Shown here in pieces: positions 28,293 through 38,484 of a stretch of DNA of 64,000 nt. Each line of letters opens with the position of its first letter. Position 1 is the first letter of the stretch. The stretch spans positions 2,542,001 through 2,606,000 of the forward strand of contig CAWBHA010000003.1 of NCBI GenBank assembly GCA_963788585.1, given 5' to 3'. The notes below the pieces were generated by a model, which saw nothing but the letters and a program-made list of their open reading frames with translations, had not been told where the DNA came from and made no database searches. A program made the translations under genes and the position numbers. This DNA is from Bog-473 sp963788585. Its GTDB lineage: Bacteria > Actinomycetota > Acidimicrobiia > Acidimicrobiales > RAAP-2.

Positions 28293-28308
28293 CTGACTGC
28301 GATGTCAG
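28293..28308. promoter_or_regulatory. Candidate TetR operator CTGAC-N6-GTCAG
   Basis: CTGACTGCGATGTCAG is a perfect 5-6-5 palindrome in the divergent region between the cupin and ureidoglycolate-lyase-like genes. It shares its arms with the sites at 17559, 21415, 31467 and 61345. Confidence 0.6.
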
Positions 28309-28373
28309 GTTACGCCGCGGGGCGCCGGGCGCGCACCGCCGTGTGACACGGGCCGACGAGGCGAAGAGGTGCG

Positions 28374-28889
28374 ATGTCAGCGAACGGGTCAGCCGGGGAG
28401 AGAGTCATGGTCCCAGAGCCTCTGACCGACGCTGCGTGGACGCCTTTCGGGTGGCTCCCTGTCGCCGACGTCGACCCCCGTGACGGCGAGCAGCGCATGA
28501 CGTTCGAGTGGCAGGACGCCCATGTGAACCTGATCGGGCACGCCCGGTCCGAAGTGCCGCAGACGGACCGTGGACTGCGGTGCGAGATGCTCTTCCGGCA
28601 CGACACGCACACGCAGGCGCTCATGCCCCTGGACGTGCCGGCGGTGATCGCGGTGGCGCCCTCGGGCGTGGAGTTCGCCCAGGAGGGGGACGCCGCGGCG
28701 GTCCGGGTCTTCCGGATCGAGCCGCTCGAGTCGCTCGTGCTGCACCGCGGGACCTGGCACTGGGGCCCGTTCCCGGTCGATGCGCCCGAGGTGCGGCTCT
28801 TCAACGTCCAGGGGCTGCGCTACGCGGAGGACAATCGGTGCGTGGATCTGGCGGCGAAGGGCCTGTCGATCGACGTGGACCTGACGTGA
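28374..28889 (+). CDS. Ureidoglycolate lyase (AllA)-like protein
   Basis: This 171-residue protein resembles the cupin-fold ureidoglycolate lyase family: TDAAWTPFGWL at the N-terminus, EMLFRHDTHTQALMPLD and FRIEPLESLVLHRGTWHWGPFP (given in parts: VLHRGTWHW). AllA releases urea and glyoxylate from ureidoglycolate. No other purine-degradation gene is present, so the substrate may be a related hydroxy acid. ATG 28374 has GAGG 5 nt upstream. It is divergent from the cupin. Confidence 0.75.
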   Translation: MSANGSAGERVMVPEPLTDAAWTPFGWLPVADVDPRDGEQRMTFEWQDAHVNLIGHARSEVPQTDRGLRCEMLFRHDTHTQALMPLDVPAVIAVAPSGVEFAQEGDAAAVRVFRIEPLESLVLHRGTWHWGPFPVDAPEVRLFNVQGLRYAEDNRCVDLAAKGLSIDVDLT

Positions 28890-28931
28890 GGCGGATGACG
28901 GGGACGAGCGCAGAGGGAGGGTCACCGCCCG

Positions 28932-29815
28932 GTGGCCGACCTCGTCGATGCCGTGACGGCGCGGCCGACGGGAGAGGACTCCTCCGGACGACCGACGTTC
29001 ACGACCACCACCCCCGACTGGTGGGCCGGTGGCCGCACGTTCGGCGGCTGGTGGTCGCCCAGGCCCTGAGTGCGACGCTTGCAGACGGTTCCGAGCGGGC
29101 TCGACGTCCACTCCCTGCACGGCTACTTCCTGCGGCCGACGGGATCGCAGGCCCGCACGGTCCACACCGTCGAGAGGGTGCGGGACGGTCGCTCGTTCAG
29201 CACCCGGGCCGTCGTGAGCGCAATCGAAGGGAGGGAGACCTTCCGCATGACCACGTCCTTCCATGCGCCGGAGGAGGGCGACGAGTACCAGCTGCCCGCG
29301 GGATCGGAGATCCCGTCGCCGTGCGACCTCGCCCGGGTCGAGGCGCCGTTCGTCTTCGACGTCCGCGAGCTCGGGGCGCACGGAGCGCCAGGAGGACGGA
29401 ACCTTCGCCTCGACGCGGCGCTGTTGGTTCCGCGTCCGGGAGCCGCTGCCCGACGACCCGGCCGTGCACGCGTGCCTGCTCGCCTACTTCTCGGACATGA
29501 CCGGTGCCGCGTTCCGGCCGGGGTCCATGGGCGCCTGGGGGACCCACACCGACACCAGCCTCGATCACGCCGTGTGGTTCCACCGTCCGTGGCGCGCCGA
29601 TGTCTGGAGCGTCTTCGATCTGCAGGCCCTCGTCAACGCCGGGGGGCGCGCCACGATTCGTGCCACCATGCGCGGCGACGACGGCACCCTGCACCTGAGC
29701 ATGGCGCAGGAGCTGTTGATCCGCCGACCTCGACGAGCCGCGCCACCTCGAGCCGCCGCGGTGGGTGAGCCCGGACGTACCCGAGATCCAGGGAGGGAAC
29801 GATGGGCCTACTTGA
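28932..29815 (+). pseudogene. Acyl-CoA thioesterase II (TesB-like), multiply frameshifted
   Basis: Conserved TesB features run through this stretch but switch frame: GGRTFGG, then VVAQALSATL, then VPSGLDVHSLHGYFLRP and GRSFSTRAVVSAIEG, then DGTFASTRRCWFRVREP and TDTSLDHAVWFHRPW, then a tail ending at TGA 29813-29815. Breaks fall near 29045, 29078, 29378 and 29725. The final stop overlaps the ATG of the next SDR gene, as expected for coupled genes. If intact, it would hydrolyse acyl-CoA. The high motif quality argues for sequencing indels. Confidence 0.75.
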
Positions 29816-30651
29816 CGGTCAGCGAGCGATCGTGACCGGTGGCGGTTCCGGCATCGGCCGCGGCACCTGTCGTCGCATGGCGGAGGAGGGGGCGGGCGTT
29901 GCCGTGGTCGACATCGATCGAGAGTCCGCCGAGGCCGTGGCCGCCGAGATCGGCGGGGTGGCGTTCGGCGTCGACGTCGGTGATCCCGACGCCGTACAGG
30001 CGACCGTCGATGCCGCGGCCGCGGCAGCTCGGCGGCTTGTCGATCATCTACAACAACGCCGGGACGTCCGCCTTCGACCGGCTGCACGAGCTCGATCCCG
30101 CCGAATGGGAACGGGTGCTCCGCGTCAACCTCACTGGTGTGTGGGCAGGTATCCGTGCCGCGGTGCCCCACATCCGCGCCGCGGGCGGTGGCTCCATCGT
30201 CAGCACGGCGTCCATCAGCGGGACCCGGCCGGCGGCGGGGGAGGGTCCCTACTCCGCCAGCAAGGCTGCGGTGGTGGCGCTGACCGCGTCGGCCGCGCTC
30301 GAGTACGGGCCGGCGATCCGGGTGAACGCGGTCTCACCGGGGATGATCCGGACCACCATGACGGCTCCGTGGTTCCAGTACATGCCCGACCAGGAGGAGC
30401 GCTTCGTGAAGGGGACGCCGGTGGGGCGCGTCGGCGAACCCGAGGACGTGGCCGACGTGGTGGTCTTCCTCTGTTCCGACCTGGCGCGTTTCGTGACGGG
30501 CCAGAACATCGTGGTGGACGGCGGCCTGACGTTGCACGGCTCGGGCGTCGACACGATCTTCGACCGCGTCTGGCGGGTTCGGCGCACGATCTCGACCGGC
30601 CCGTGGCGAGGCCCGAGGAGCTACGCGTTCGGGTCGAAGAGCGCCCGGTAG
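29802..30651 (+). pseudogene. SDR-family oxidoreductase, one frameshift
   Basis: This short-chain dehydrogenase has TGGGSGIGRG at the N-terminus, then after a frame change near 30028 IIYNNAGTSAFD, the Ser in STASISG, YSASKAA, and a C-terminal VDGGLTL. It would oxidise or reduce a hydroxy or keto group with NAD(P)H. It overlaps the TesB stop by 14 nt and converges with the TetR gene, overlapping it by 31 nt. The C-terminal stretch after VDGGLTL is longer than usual. Confidence 0.8.
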
Positions 30652-31436
30652 AGCATCGTGGTCAGCGTGTCGATGGCCGCATCGTCGACGGGCTGGCCGA
30701 CGAACTCGCGGAGGTAGTGGAAGCGGTCGAGCATGGCCAGCGCAGCGAGTGCCGCCGTGCCGGCGTCGAGGTCGTGGCCCGACGAGTCCGGCCCGATGCG
30801 CACGCTGAGCGCGTAGGAGATCCTCGAGAACGTGTGACGGATCGTGCGACCCAGCTCCCGGTCGACCGTGGCCAGTTCGGCCCAGACACGGAAGAGCGGC
30901 GCGTAGCGCGTCCAGAGGTCCGAGTAGGCCTGCACCCAGCCGCGGACGTCCTGCCACCTCGACAAGCCACCCGGATCGGGCAACGTGCTGAACGAGTCGT
31001 AGACCTTTTGCGAGTCGGCGGCCGCCTCGACGACCAGGGCGCGCAACAGGTCCTCCTTGTTGGAGAAGTAGAGGTAGAAGGTGCCGTGCGATGTCTTGGC
31101 GATCTCGACGATGTCGTTGACCCTGGTGGCGTGGTAGCCGCGCCGGTCGAAGGCGACCATGGCTGCGTCGAGCAGCCTGCGCATCGTGCGCCTGCCCTGG
31201 CTGCGCAGGACGCGCTGGCTGGCTGGTGCCCCGACGGCGTCCGCATCGTCCCGGGGCGGGGCCCCGGGACTTCCGTCCCTCTTCGCTGTCGATCTCGACC
31301 GGGTCGAGCCGTTGGGCGAGCCTGCCCGCGACGCCGAGTTGGAGGCCTTCCCCCCCTTGGGTCTCGCTTCGGGTCCGGGCTTCTCGGGCCGCGCCGGGTC
31401 GCTCACGGACGCTCGGCGATCCCATGCCCGGTGCAT
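30621..31436 (-). CDS. TetR-family transcriptional regulator
   Basis: This 271-residue regulator has a TetR helix-turn-helix at about residues 83-130: LLDAAMVAFDRRGYHATRV and TSHGTFYLYFSNKEDLL. An all-helical ligand-binding domain follows. It has an unusually long, low-complexity N-terminal extension of about 80 residues, so a later start is possible. A perfect CCTGAC-N6-GTCAGG palindrome lies 30 nt upstream of ATG 31436, which suggests autoregulation. It is the only TetR gene in the window and the best candidate to read the related palindromes elsewhere. The ligand may be an acyl-CoA. Confidence 0.9.
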   Translation of the reverse strand: MHRAWDRRASVSDPARPEKPGPEARPKGGKASNSASRAGSPNGSTRSRSTAKRDGSPGAPPRDDADAVGAPASQRVLRSQGRRTMRRLLDAAMVAFDRRGYHATRVNDIVEIAKTSHGTFYLYFSNKEDLLRALVVEAAADSQKVYDSFSTLPDPGGLSRWQDVRGWVQAYSDLWTRYAPLFRVWAELATVDRELGRTIRHTFSRISYALSVRIGPDSSGHDLDAGTAALAALAMLDRFHYLREFVGQPVDDAAIDTLTTMLYRALFDPNA

Positions 31437-31466
31437 GGTAGTGCCGGCCTCGGTCGAAATGGCTAG

Positions 31467-31484
31467 CCTGACACGATGGTCAGG
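31467..31484. promoter_or_regulatory. Candidate TetR operator CCTGAC-N6-GTCAGG
   Basis: CCTGACACGATGGTCAGG is a perfect 6-6-6 palindrome between the divergent TetR and CoA-transferase genes. It is positioned to control both. Confidence 0.7.
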
Positions 31485-31521
31485 TTTCCGGGGGACGAAA
31501 ATTGACGGCTGAGCTGGTGTT

Positions 31522-33258
31522 TTGCCGAAAGCCGACCCGCCAGACCCCGGTTCCGTGACCGCGGGCGGTTCCGCCTCCGCCGGGCCGGTCGTCACCTCGC
31601 TGTCCGACGCCGTGGCGCAGAACGTGCAACCGGGGGACGCGGTGCACGTGATGATGGGGCACAGCCGTTGGACGGCGGCGGCCCGCGAGCTCGCCCGTCA
31701 GTTCTGGGGCACCGACCCGGGCTTCACCCTCGTGATGACCAGCCTCGGCGCACTGGGGGCGGCGTTCTTCCGGGGCGGGCTTCTCCGCAAGGTCGTGACC
31801 GCCTACTCCGGGAACAGCTTCCCCACCTACACGCCCAACCCCGTCTTCCGGGAGGGCTACGAGTCGGGCACGGTCGAGGTGGAGCACTGGTCGATCCTCA
31901 CGCTGTCGCAGCGCCTCGAGGCGGCGGCGCGCGGCCTGCCGGCGGCCGTGACGGGATCGCTGGTCGGGTCCTCCATGGCGGAGAACGACGCGTTCAGCGT
32001 CGTGGACTCCCCGTTCGGTCCGCTCGGCCTCCTCGAGCCCCTGGCGCCCGACGTGGCACTCGTGCACGCCGCCGCCGCCGACCCCGCCGGGAATCTGGTG
32101 TTCTCCGAGCCGCTCCTCGACGGCGTGTGGGGCGCCTGGGCCGCCCGTCGGGGCGTGGTGGCGACGGTGGAGCGGATCGTCGACGACCTCGAGGGACTCG
32201 GCCATCGGGTGCGGGTGCCCGGCCATCGGGTGCGCGCCGTCGTCGAAGCGCCCTACGGTGCCCATCCGGGGGGGTGCTACGCGCCCGGCCTGCCCGTGCG
32301 CAGCTACGGCGAGGACATCGCGCACTGGAGCGCCGCCGCCGACGCCGCCTTCAAGAACGAGTTCGACGTCTACGCGCGGGACTGGGTGCTGGGTCCCCGG
32401 ACCCACGAGGAGTACCTGGCCCGTGTCGGCACCGAGAAGCTCCACTGGCTGGAGGGACGGTCGGACCCGATGTCGTGGAAGGCGGACGCCGACGCGCACC
32501 CCGTCGTCGACGATCCCGCCGTGACCCGGTGGGAGCAGGCCGCCTCGTTGGGAGCACGAGAGGTCGAACGGGTCGTGGCCGAGGTCGGCGCCGACGCCGT
32601 GCTGGCGGGAGCGGGCGTGGCGAACCTGGCCGCCTGGGTCGCCGTCGGCCGGTCGCGGGCGTCCGGGCAGCAGGTGATGCTCACCGCCGAGCTGGGGTTG
32701 TGGGGCTACGAGCCGACGCCGGCAGACCCGTACATCTTCAACCAGCGCGTCTTCCCGTCCACCCCCTACCTGTCCGATGCCTCGGCCGTGTTGGGGATGG
32801 TCATCGGCGGACCCGGGACCAGGACCGTCGGCTGTCTGGGGGCGGCCGAGGTCGACCGTCATGGCTGCCTCAACTCGACGGAGCTGGCCGGACGGCCGGT
32901 TCCTGGTGGGCTCGGGAGGCGCCAACGACGTGGCCAGCCGTGCCACGGCATGCGTCGTCGTGACCCTGGCCCGCCCGGAACGGCTGCCGGAGGCGGTCAG
33001 CTATGTGACGTCGCCCGGGGCAGCGTGTCGTCAGCGTGGTGACCGACAAGGGCGTTCTCAGGCGGGACGACGGGGTGCTCCGCGTGGCCGCCGTGCCCGC
33101 CGGTGACGGCACGGTCGAGGAGCGCGTCCGCACCTTCATCTCGTCGTGTGGCTACGAGCCCGACGGTGACACGGCGGGTGGAGGAGTTGCCGGCCGTCCG
33201 TCCGGAGGAGGTCCGGGCGCTCCGCGAGTTCGACCGGCAGAGGATCTTCTTGGCATGA
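31522..33258 (+). pseudogene. CoA-transferase (fused alpha/beta, glutaconate-type), frameshifted at 3' end
   Basis: The first roughly 455 codons are intact: GDAVHVMMGHSRWTAAARELARQ-like beginning (VHVMMGHSRW), PDVALVHAAAADPAGN, and a beta-subunit-like half with LLTAELGLWGYEP-type features (VMLTAELGLWGYEP). Near 32887, 33018 and 33166 the frame must change to keep FLVGSGGANDVAS, RVVSVVTDKGV and RVEELPAVRPEEV; at least the last two need one G removed. TTG 31522 or GTG 31557 may be the start. It would move CoA between organic acids. It is divergent from the TetR gene across its operator. Confidence 0.78.
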
Positions 33259-33368
33259 CGCGACCGAATCGAACGAGGACGAGAGACGACCGATATTTGC
33301 CAGACAACGGCCAGGTATGGGTGAATGAAAAGCTGATCAGGCGACGTCAGAAGAAGCGCGAAGGGTGA
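33255..33368 (+). CDS. Possible 37-aa basic peptide coupled to CoA-transferase
   Basis: ATG 33255 overlaps the CoA-transferase stop (ATGA). It opens a 37-codon frame rich in Arg and Lys, ending RRRQKKREG. The stretch is noticeably less G+C-rich than its neighbours. There is no recognisable family. The coupling is suggestive, but chance is possible. Confidence 0.3.
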   Translation: MTRPNRTRTRDDRYLPDNGQVWVNEKLIRRRQKKREG

Positions 33369-33446
33369 CGCAATGGCCGTGAGGCCCTTTGGCTACAGTG
33401 ACCAGCATCCCGGGGGGGATGCACCAAACGGATGAATGGGGACGGC

Positions 33447-34749
33447 ATGCGAATGACACATGGAATCAGGGCGCTGATGGCGACGGCGGCGCTGACGGGC
33501 ATCGGTCGTTGCGGGCGTGACGGTTGCTCCGGCGGAAGCCGGAGCGGCGGCGTCGACGAGCAGTGCCCCGGGGGTGACCTCGAACTCGATCACGGTCGGG
33601 ACGATCTCGACCCAGACGGGAACCCTGGCGTCGAACTTCTCTTCGCTGATCTACGGCGAGAAGGCCTACTACCAGTACATCAACGCCCAGGGTGGCGTGA
33701 ACGGTCGCAAGATCAACTACAAGTACGCACTCGACGACGGCGGGAACCCCACCACGTTCAACCAGCTGGCCAACACGCTGATCAATCAGGACCACGTGTT
33801 CGCCGTGACGGGAGTGGCCACGGCGTTCTTCTCGCCGAACCTGTTCGTCGAGTCAGGGATCCCGACCTACGGCTACAACGTCACCGGCAACTGGGCCGGC
33901 CCGGCGAACCTCTTCGCCGCGGGCGGTTCCGTGGAGTACTACCCGGCCGGAGCGCCGGAGGACTCCTTTGTGGCGCGGCAGACGCAGAAGAAGCCGTCCA
34001 TCGCGTTCGTCGCCTACGGGATCGCGGCCTCGGCGGCCGCGTGCCAGTCGGAGCAGGCCGCTTTGGCGGCCGCCGGCTACAACATCAGCTACTCGGACCT
34101 GAAGGTGGCCTACCCGGGCTCGACCGTCGCCACCGACGTGCAGCGCATGAAGCAGGCCGGCTCCAACATGGTCATCAGCTGCATGGACGTCCAGGGCAAT
34201 GTCAACATGGCCAGGGCGATCCAGCAATACGGGCTGAAGATGACCCAGCTGTGGTTCAGCGGGAACGACCAGTCGACGCTCAACACGAACGAGAGCCTGA
34301 TGCAGAACGTCTATTTCGGCATCTCCCACGTCCCCTTCTCTGCGCCGCAATCCCTCTACCCGGGTCTCAAGCAGTACGTGACGGAGATGAAGAAGTACGA
34401 GCCCGCCTACGTCGACGACGAGATCGCCATCCAGGGTTGGGAGTCGGCGGCGCTGTTCGTCCAGGGCGTCAAGATGGCCGGCAACAACCTGACCCAGGCC
34501 AACGTCATCAAGGAGGACAATTCCTTGACCTCGTTCACCGCCGACGGCCTCCAGTCCCCGGTCAACTGGAAGAGCGCCGGTCACAGCGGCCATGCGCCGC
34601 CCTACTGCGTTGCCTACATCAAGGTGGTCCAGGACAAGTACGTCGCCACCCTCAACCAGGGGGAGAACGTCTTCAACTGCTTCGAGTCGATCAGCCCGAA
34701 GAAGAACCCGGTCTTCCCGCTGCCGCCCGGCACGCCCGCTCCCGCCTGA
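33447..34749 (+). CDS. Branched-chain amino-acid-type ABC transporter substrate-binding protein, frameshift in signal peptide
   Basis: The mature part (from about 33517) is a type I periplasmic-binding protein: SITVGTISTQTGTLAS, GGVNGRKINY, and later alternating Rossmann-like lobes with two Cys. The signal peptide (MRMTHGIRALMATAALTGI) lies in another frame; removing one G at about 33504 joins it to VAGVTVAPAEAG. The protein should be exported and capture an amino acid or organic acid for the permeases encoded directly downstream. Confidence 0.85.
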
Positions 34750-34805
34750 TCGCCGCGAGCCGGTAGGGCGAGGGCAAGGGTCGGCACAGGTAGTCGGGTA
34801 CCGGG

Positions 34806-35781
34806 ATGGAGCAATTCTTCGGTTTCGCGCTTCCCGGCATCCCGTACGGGTGCACCTACGCCCTGGTCGCGGTCTGCCTGGTCCTGACCTACCAGGCGAC
34901 CGGCGTCTTCAACTTCGCGTTCGGCGCGCAGGCCTTCGCCTCGGCCTTCATCTTCACGTACCTGACCGAGTACCACGCGTGGTCGGGCTTCGAGGCCTTC
35001 TTGGTCACGGTGGTCGTGTCTGGGCCCGCTGATGGGCTGGGCCTTCGACCGCCTGCATCTTCCGCCATATCGCGAATTCGAACTCGACGGCGAAGATGGT
35101 CTGCAGCCTGGCCCTCCTCGTCGGGATCCCGAGCCTCCTCCCGGTCATCTTCGGGCCCCAGAACCTCGACGCCACCGTCACGATCCTGCCGTTCTTCAAC
35201 CCGAACGTCGTCTACTTCACGATCGCCGGGACGCCGATCAACGGGATCTACCTCTCCACCATCTCGGTCACGGTGGTCGTGCTGATCCTGCTCACGATCC
35301 TGTTGCGTTTCACCAACCTGGGCCTGCAGATGCGCGCCGCAGTGGAGAGCCGGCGGCTCGTGCAGCTCGACGGCGTCAACGGCAACGGCGTGGTGGCCGT
35401 GGCCTGGATCGTGTCCAGCTTCATGGCCAGCCTCGCCGGCGTGCTGTTCGCCCCGGTCTTCGGTGCGTTCACCTCAGAGGACTACGTGACGTTGACGGTG
35501 ACTGCCATCGCGGCCGCAGCCTGCGCGCTGTTGCGCTCGCTACCCATCGCCGCCGGCGTCGCGATCTTCATCGGGGTGCTCACCACGGTGCTCCAGGGCT
35601 ACATCCCGACGGCGAGCTTCTTCTACGCCGCCATTATCCCGTCCCTCCCCTTCCTCTTCTTGGTGGCGGCCCTGCTGTTCTTGCCCGGGATGCGGGCGCT
35701 CGACGCCAGCCGCGACCCGCTGGCCACGATCGACCCGCCCCCGCCCCCCATCGCGGCCTCAGGCGCGCGCCCCGAGCATGA
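34806..35781 (+). pseudogene. LivH-type ABC permease, frameshifted
   Basis: This membrane permease of the branched-chain amino acid transporter family starts LPGIPYGCTYALVAVCLVLTY and has many hydrophobic helices. The family loop NLGLQMRAAVES is present. Frame changes are needed near 35020 and 35055 (joining to HIANSNSTAKMV), and one more in the C-rich tract near 35740. The last brings the stop to TGA 35779-35781, overlapping the LivM ATG. It forms the transmembrane channel with LivM. Confidence 0.78.
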
Positions 35782-36815
35782 ACCGCATCATCCGGATCCT
35801 GTGGTGGATCCTGTTCGCGGGTTTCTGCGTGTCCATGCTCACGTGGATACCCGACGCGTGGACGACCGTCTTCAACAACGGCCTGACCCTGTCGATCGTC
35901 CTGCTCTCCATCACATTGATCACGGGCATGGCGGGCCAGCTCTCCCTGTGCCAGGCGACCCTGGCCGGGGTGGGCGCCTTCACCGCGGCCCAGCTGGCCA
36001 ACCATCTCGGCCTGAACCTCCTCCTCGGGGGACTCCTCGGCGCGCTCCTGGCCGCCGCCGTCGCGGTCGTCCTGGCCCTCCTCTCGCTGCGCCTGCGCGG
36101 ACTGGGCCTGGCGCTGATGACCCTCGCGTTCGCGCTCTTCATGGACGCCACCGTGTTCAACGAGGTCTCCATCACCGGTGGGCCCGAGGGCGTGAGCATC
36201 CCGGCCAAGTGGCTGGGCACGAGCGAGTTCTTCAACTTCGACGGCCATGCCATGTTCCTGCTCTCGCTCGGCGTCCTCTTCATCGCCGTGATCGTCGTGC
36301 TGCTCGTCCGCAAGGGGACGGTCGGACGCAACCTGGCCGCCATGCGGGGCAGCGAAACCGCGACGGCCGGCCTCGGCGTCAACCCGTCGTGGCAGCGCAT
36401 CATGGTCTTCGCGCTGTCGGGGGCCGTCGCCGGGGTCGGCGGACTGCTCCACAGCCTCGAGCAACAGGTCGTGAGCCCCACGGACTGGAACGCGGACTTC
36501 TCGCTGGTCCTCGTCGTCCTCGTCGTGACGACGAGCGTGACCACGGTGGAGGGCGCCATCCAGGCCGGCATCGGCTTCTTCGTCACCGAGCAGATCCTCA
36601 CCACGGTCCTCCCGGCGCGCATCGGTGCCTCGAGCCTCACCGTCGTGTTGTTCGCCTTTGGCGCTCTGACCTACGCGCAACATCCAGAGGGCGTCCTCGA
36701 ATACCAGAAACGGCGTTCCACCTTGCGCTTCGAGCGGCTGTTCTTCAGTCGGGAGGCAGAAGCCGAAGACCGGAAGGCGGCAGCCGCCATTCGGACGTCC
36801 GGGGCCAATGGCTGA
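35778..36815 (+). CDS. LivM-type ABC permease
   Basis: This 345-residue inner-membrane protein has eight to ten hydrophobic segments. LITGMAGQLSLCQATLAGVGAF (given as GMAGQLSLCQA) and the coupling loop GRNLAAMRGSETATAGLGV are characteristic of LivM. It pairs with LivH and is driven by the two ATPases downstream. Its stop overlaps the next start by 8 nt. Confidence 0.9.
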   Translation: MNRIIRILWWILFAGFCVSMLTWIPDAWTTVFNNGLTLSIVLLSITLITGMAGQLSLCQATLAGVGAFTAAQLANHLGLNLLLGGLLGALLAAAVAVVLALLSLRLRGLGLALMTLAFALFMDATVFNEVSITGGPEGVSIPAKWLGTSEFFNFDGHAMFLLSLGVLFIAVIVVLLVRKGTVGRNLAAMRGSETATAGLGVNPSWQRIMVFALSGAVAGVGGLLHSLEQQVVSPTDWNADFSLVLVVLVVTTSVTTVEGAIQAGIGFFVTEQILTTVLPARIGASSLTVVLFAFGALTYAQHPEGVLEYQKRRSTLRFERLFFSREAEAEDRKAAAAIRTSGANG

Positions 36816-37584
36816 GTCGCTCCCCCTCCTCAGCCTGCGCGGCGTGTCGAAGTCCTTCGGCGGGATCCAGGCCGTGCACAGCATCACGTTCGACGTCGAG
36901 GCGGGCGCGAGCGTCGGCCTGGTCGGGCCGAACGGGGCCGGCAAGACGACGCTCTTCAACTGCGTGTGCGGGCAGCTCAGGCCCGAATCGGGCGACATCG
37001 TCTTCGACGGGAAGCAGTTGGCCGGCATGCCCACCTTCAAGCGGGCACGCCTCGGCATCGGCCGGACCTACCAAAGGGTGGAGGTCTTCACCGACATGTC
37101 GGTGCGCGACCATCTCATGGTGGCCGAGCGGGCCCGGCGCGGCGAGCATCGGCTGTGGCGAGACCTGTGCAACCTCAGCAAGACGACCAGGGACGAGGTC
37201 GACCGGGTCGACGCGATCCTGGAGCTGGTCGGCATCACGCATCTGGCCGACGTCTCCGTCAACGCCCTCGGGCTCGGCAATTGCCGGCTGGTCGAGTTGG
37301 CGCGTGCGCTGGCGACCGAGCCGAAGATCCTCCTGGCCGACGAGCCGTCGTCCGGCCTCGACCTGCACGAGACGGCGGAGCTCGCCGCCGTCCTGCGCTC
37401 GGTCCAGCGTGAGCGGGGTACGGCCGTTCTCCTGGTCGAGCACGACCTGTCCATGGTGGCCGAAGTGGTCGACCGCACCGTCGTCATGGACCTCGGTGCG
37501 ATGCTGGCCGAGGGAACCTTCGACGAGGTTATGGCCAACCCGGCGGTGCGCGACGCCTACCTCGGCCAGATGGGGATGGCGTGA
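36808..37584 (+). CDS. LivG-type ABC transporter ATP-binding protein
   Basis: This 258-residue ATPase has Walker A GPNGAGKTT near residue 38, Walker B ILLADEPSSGLD, and an H-loop in VLLVEHDLSMV. The signature that usually reads LSxGQ is degenerate here (LGLGNCR), so ATP hydrolysis may depend on the LivF partner's site. Its stop overlaps the livF start by 4 nt. Confidence 0.9.
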   Translation: MAESLPLLSLRGVSKSFGGIQAVHSITFDVEAGASVGLVGPNGAGKTTLFNCVCGQLRPESGDIVFDGKQLAGMPTFKRARLGIGRTYQRVEVFTDMSVRDHLMVAERARRGEHRLWRDLCNLSKTTRDEVDRVDAILELVGITHLADVSVNALGLGNCRLVELARALATEPKILLADEPSSGLDLHETAELAAVLRSVQRERGTAVLLVEHDLSMVAEVVDRTVVMDLGAMLAEGTFDEVMANPAVRDAYLGQMGMA

Positions 37585-38447
37585 CGGCGACCGTCGCGGC
37601 GCGACCCGAGGGCGCGGACGTCCTGTCGGTGCAGAAGGTCTGCGCAGGGTACGGGCCGTACCGTGCCCTCTTCGACGTCTCCTTCCGCGTGCCCGACGGG
37701 GGCGTCGTCGCGCTCGTCGGCTCGAACGGCGCCGGGAAGTCCACCGTCGCCCGCACCGTCACCGGGCTGGTGACGGCAACGCAGGGCCAGGTCTTCTTCT
37801 CGGGACAGGACGTGACGCAGCTCCCGGCCTTCAAGATCGCCCGCCTCGGCATGGCCCACGTGGTCGAGGGGCGGGGCGTGTTCTCGAGCCTGACCGTGGA
37901 GGAGAACCTGACCCTGGCCTTCCGGCAGCGTGAGGGCCGGGGCAAGCTCAAGGAGAACCTCGAGCGCGCGTACAGCGCCTTCCCCATCCTCGGCGAGCGG
38001 CGCAGGCAGATGGGCGGCACCCTGTCCGGCGGGCAGCAGCGCCTGCTGTCGCTGGCCAAGGTGCTGGTCGTGCCCTCCCGCGTCCTCGTGGCCGACGAGC
38101 TGTCGCTCGGACTGGCACCCGTCATCGTCGACCAGGTGTACGAGGGCCTCAGGGAGATCAACCGCAACGGCACCGCATTCGTGGTGGTCGAACAGCAGGT
38201 GCACCGGGTGCTGGAGTTCGCCACGTGGGCCGTGGTGCTCGATCACGGGAGCGTGGCCTACGAGGGCGACCCCTCCGGCGCGGGAAAGGCGGTCGAGGCG
38301 ATGATGGCCCGCCGCGAAGAGGCGGCCGCGTCGGGCGCCGCGGAGGCGTTGGTGGCCCAGGACATGGCCGAAGCGGCCGCGAAGAGGATCGCCGGCACCG
38401 TCGCGGACGACGATGGTCCGGACGGCCAGGTGACTCCGGGCGCCTAG
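37581..38447 (+). CDS. LivF-type ABC transporter ATP-binding protein
   Basis: This 288-residue ATPase has Walker A GSNGAGKST, the canonical signature LSGGQQR and Walker B VLVADELSLGL. It has an Ala/Glu-rich C-terminal tail of about 50 residues beyond the usual family length. It completes the binding-protein/permease/ATPase operon that begins at 33447. The next gene, a thiolase, starts 37 nt later and may be co-transcribed. Confidence 0.9.
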   Translation: MTATVAARPEGADVLSVQKVCAGYGPYRALFDVSFRVPDGGVVALVGSNGAGKSTVARTVTGLVTATQGQVFFSGQDVTQLPAFKIARLGMAHVVEGRGVFSSLTVEENLTLAFRQREGRGKLKENLERAYSAFPILGERRRQMGGTLSGGQQRLLSLAKVLVVPSRVLVADELSLGLAPVIVDQVYEGLREINRNGTAFVVVEQQVHRVLEFATWAVVLDHGSVAYEGDPSGAGKAVEAMMARREEAAASGAAEALVAQDMAEAAAKRIAGTVADDDGPDGQVTPGA

Positions 38448-38484
38448 GGTACTGGTCCCAGCAACGACCCGAGGAGGCAGTCTG

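Noticed and set aside
28374..28889. A complete allantoin degradation locus
   Set aside because: Only the ureidoglycolate-lyase-like gene is present. No allantoinase, allantoicase or urease genes are seen, so the pathway is not supported.
35096..37933. A 945-codon frame joining permease, LivM and LivG regions
   Set aside because: Only the first part (LivH) is coding. The rest is an out-of-frame shadow of LivM, LivG and LivF, reached because a frameshift hides the LivH stop.
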